A DNA stretch of 64,000 nucleotides from RGIG3701 sp031553595 (GTDB lineage: Bacteria > Planctomycetota > Planctomycetia > Pirellulales > Thermoguttaceae), in assembly GCA_031553595.1 (NCBI GenBank), contig JAVBLI010000005.1, forward strand, positions 62,001 through 126,000. The letters are read 5' to 3'. Shown here one piece after another: positions 62,852 through 64,000 of this stretch; the stretch's first letter is position 1; each line of letters opens with the position of its first letter. Both the position numbers and the translations under genes were made by a program. The notes beneath the pieces were generated by a model, which was given only the letters and a program-made list of their open reading frames with translations, was not told the origin of the DNA and searched no databases.

Positions 62852-63148
62852 ATGGTCTGCAGTCAGCTCAAGGTATCGAGTTGTTCTGAACTTAGAGATT
62901 TTATTAACGAAACATTATGTAATCACAATTTATTGAAGCGAGACGCATTCCCATTAACGGAACGCCGGCTTCAGCGTGGAGGTAAGCCTTGCGGCATATT
63001 TTACTGCCTCCACGGTCCCCGCATGGTGAAATTCACCGCGATATGGGAAACGGAAAACAATCAGGTGTTGTTTTATGGTCCGTCGGGCCAAAAAGTCCAG
63101 CAGACGACTTTGCTGGAAGAAGTTGTTGACGAGATGTCGGTCTGTTGA
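62852..63148 (+). CDS. Planctomycete-type conserved protein preceding csrA
   Basis: 98 residues; start preceded by gagaggaacg. ELRDFINETLCNHNLLKRDA, PLTERRLQRGGKPCGIFYCL, HGPRMVKFTAIWETENNQVL and FYGPSGQKVQ form one compact alpha/beta domain. I recall similar small proteins in other planctomycetes, without known function. It is 32 bp upstream of csrA on the same strand, so the two are probably co-transcribed. Confidence 0.75.
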   Translation: MVCSQLKVSSCSELRDFINETLCNHNLLKRDAFPLTERRLQRGGKPCGIFYCLHGPRMVKFTAIWETENNQVLFYGPSGQKVQQTTLLEEVVDEMSVC

Positions 63149-63180
63149 TTCAGGGCGGCAAGAACAAGGAGGTTTGCTTT

Positions 63181-63564
63181 ATGTTAGTGCTATCAAGGAA
63201 AGAGAGCGAACGCATTCGCATCGGCGAATCCATCGTGATTACGGTGGTACGGGTGGCCCGGGATCGGGTCAGGCTGGGAATCGAAGCGCCGGACGATGTA
63301 CTCGTTCTGCGCGACGAGTTGGAAAAGGAACAGCGTGATGTGGAGGTACCCAGTGCCTCCGCGGAGCCCGTGAAGTCGCGAGCAGCGGCGGAGCGGCGGA
63401 CGCTGGCCGATTTTCGGCGGGGGCGAGTTTCGACGCGTCCCTCGGCGGAAGATTCCACCGAAGCGGATGAAGATGCGATCAGAGAGGTGGCCGTGGCTGA
63501 GGAAGAAGACGCGAAAGCGGAAAACCGCGGGGCAAGTCCCATGCGGCGTTTCTTCCGGTGGTAA
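63181..63564 (+). CDS. csrA: Carbon storage regulator CsrA with extended C-terminal tail
   Basis: RNA-binding translational regulator that binds GGA motifs near ribosome sites. 127 residues from the ATG at 63181, after a strong acaaggagg. The CsrA domain is complete in residues 1-50: MLVLSRKESERIRIGESIVI with VRLGIEAPDDVLVLRDEL; the RNA-contacting Leu4 and Arg44-equivalent are present. Typical CsrA is 60-75 residues; here ~75 extra residues follow, rich in Ala, Glu and Arg, ending in basic GASPMRRFFRW. The tail is probably disordered and could mediate extra contacts. Followed by a terminator. Confidence 0.95.
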   Translation: MLVLSRKESERIRIGESIVITVVRVARDRVRLGIEAPDDVLVLRDELEKEQRDVEVPSASAEPVKSRAAAERRTLADFRRGRVSTRPSAEDSTEADEDAIREVAVAEEEDAKAENRGASPMRRFFRW

Positions 63565-63700
63565 TCCACCACGGAACGTGGCGATTCGGTGGCCTGACCG
63601 AAACAGCCGCGTGATGGGTTGATGGACGTTCCGTTTGCCTGGCGGAAAACCCACTTACCCACGGCACTTGAATTTCAAATGTTATGGGTATAAACCCCAA

Positions 63701-63747
63701 AAACGACAGATGCCATTCCCGAAAGGGCGGCGTCTGTCGTTTTTTTG
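63701..63747 (+). terminator. Intrinsic terminator
   Basis: aacgacaga-tgcc and ggcg-tctgtcgtt pair, then seven T. It lies 137 bp after csrA and also precedes the convergent gene at the right edge. The gap 63565-63843 shows nothing else. Confidence 0.85.
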
Positions 63748-63843
63748 TCATGCGTAATTCGTTGAAGAAGAGAAGGAAACGGCTGTGTTTCCCGAGTGCT
63801 GCGTCATCGCTGCATCATGATATATTAACAAACTGCGTGCCGC

Positions 63844-64000
63844 TTACTCCTCCGTGGCGGAGCGGTAACCGGTCAGGCCGCTGTAATCGTTTCGATCTTC
63901 TTCGTGCCACAGGGGAAATCCTTTACGGATCCGCTCACGCAGGACGCGCAGCTTGGCCAGGGAGCCGGCGGGAGCGTCGGTGGGCTGGAAATCCGAGGTG
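63844..64000 (-). CDS. C-terminal end of a hypothetical protein (cut by window edge)
   Basis: The last 52 codons of a leftward gene, translated directly: TDAPAGSLAKLRVLRERIRK, GFPLWHEEDRNDYSGLTGYR, SATEE, stop at 63844-63846. The TDAPAGS..K..VLRER...G.PLWH.EDR pattern is one I associate with planctomycete proteins of unknown function. The rest lies outside the window. Confidence 0.65.
   Translation of the reverse strand, partial: TSDFQPTDAPAGSLAKLRVLRERIRKGFPLWHEEDRNDYSGLTGYRSATEE

Overview
The window looks like chromosomal DNA of a planctomycete (Planctomycetota; Pirellulales-like is a reasonable guess). Reasons: a hopanoid pair (squalene-hopene cyclase and HpnH), a DUF1207-type outer-membrane protein, a PEP-CTERM protein, a small lipoprotein of planctomycete type (8.6 kb), a long-tailed CsrA preceded by a planctomycete-type partner protein, futalosine-pathway MqnD, and intergenic palindromes built around the core gagcgttagcg. 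Pyruvate:ferredoxin oxidoreductase, orphan ferredoxins, a GH5 glycosidase and a surface serpin suggest an anaerobic or microaerobic, carbohydrate-fed, possibly gut-associated life. All identifications are from reading the sequence; no database search was run.

Layout. 0-8 kb: RND efflux pump (cut by the left edge), Tat-exported Fe-type superoxide dismutase, a secreted protein with four STN-like modules, trpS and pyrD. 8-15 kb: small lipoprotein, GAF-SpoIIE phosphatase, a degenerate CehA/McbA-like secreted protein, DUF1207 protein. 15-21 kb: shc, hpnH, an MscS channel and dgkA. 21-25 kb: parA-parB and a PEP-CTERM protein. 25-31 kb: DUF1015 protein, mqnD, ispD, a HEAT-type protein, tRNA-Asp. 31-37.5 kb: aconitase, an AlgI/AlgJ-like O-acetylation pair, a Met/Pro-rich secreted protein. 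37.8-42 kb: short sigma-70 factor, serpin lipoprotein, a 1.4 kb gap without a convincing gene, FHA protein. 42-51 kb: class II aldolase, acetyltransferase, M16-like protein, NifJ, GH5, MutY. 52-56 kb: rpmF-fabD-fabG-acpP-fabF. 56-64 kb: C_GCAxxG_C_C protein, RlmKL, a regulator/thioesterase/acyl-CoA synthetase/ferredoxin operon, and csrA.

The most striking property is the space between genes. Nine copies or partial copies of a 115-180 bp palindrome (arms like cagcagccgggagcg, core accggat...atccggt) lie between 1.5 and 37.8 kb; one carries compensatory arm changes, so pairing seems to be conserved. Other palindrome families occur at 5.24, 26.46, 50.64 and 58.9 kb. A second class consists of arms of 7-8 bp words (aattgata/aattgaca, aattagg/aatgagg, gagtgta, gtgagcag) forming hairpins at many gene junctions. 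These repeats nest in one another, supply the last codons and stop of at least six genes, abut start codons that lack Shine-Dalgarno sequences, and seem to have seeded an in-frame linker in RlmKL. The best candidate for something new besides these is the ORF-poor stretch at 40.3-41.4 kb, which reads like a large leftward non-coding RNA.
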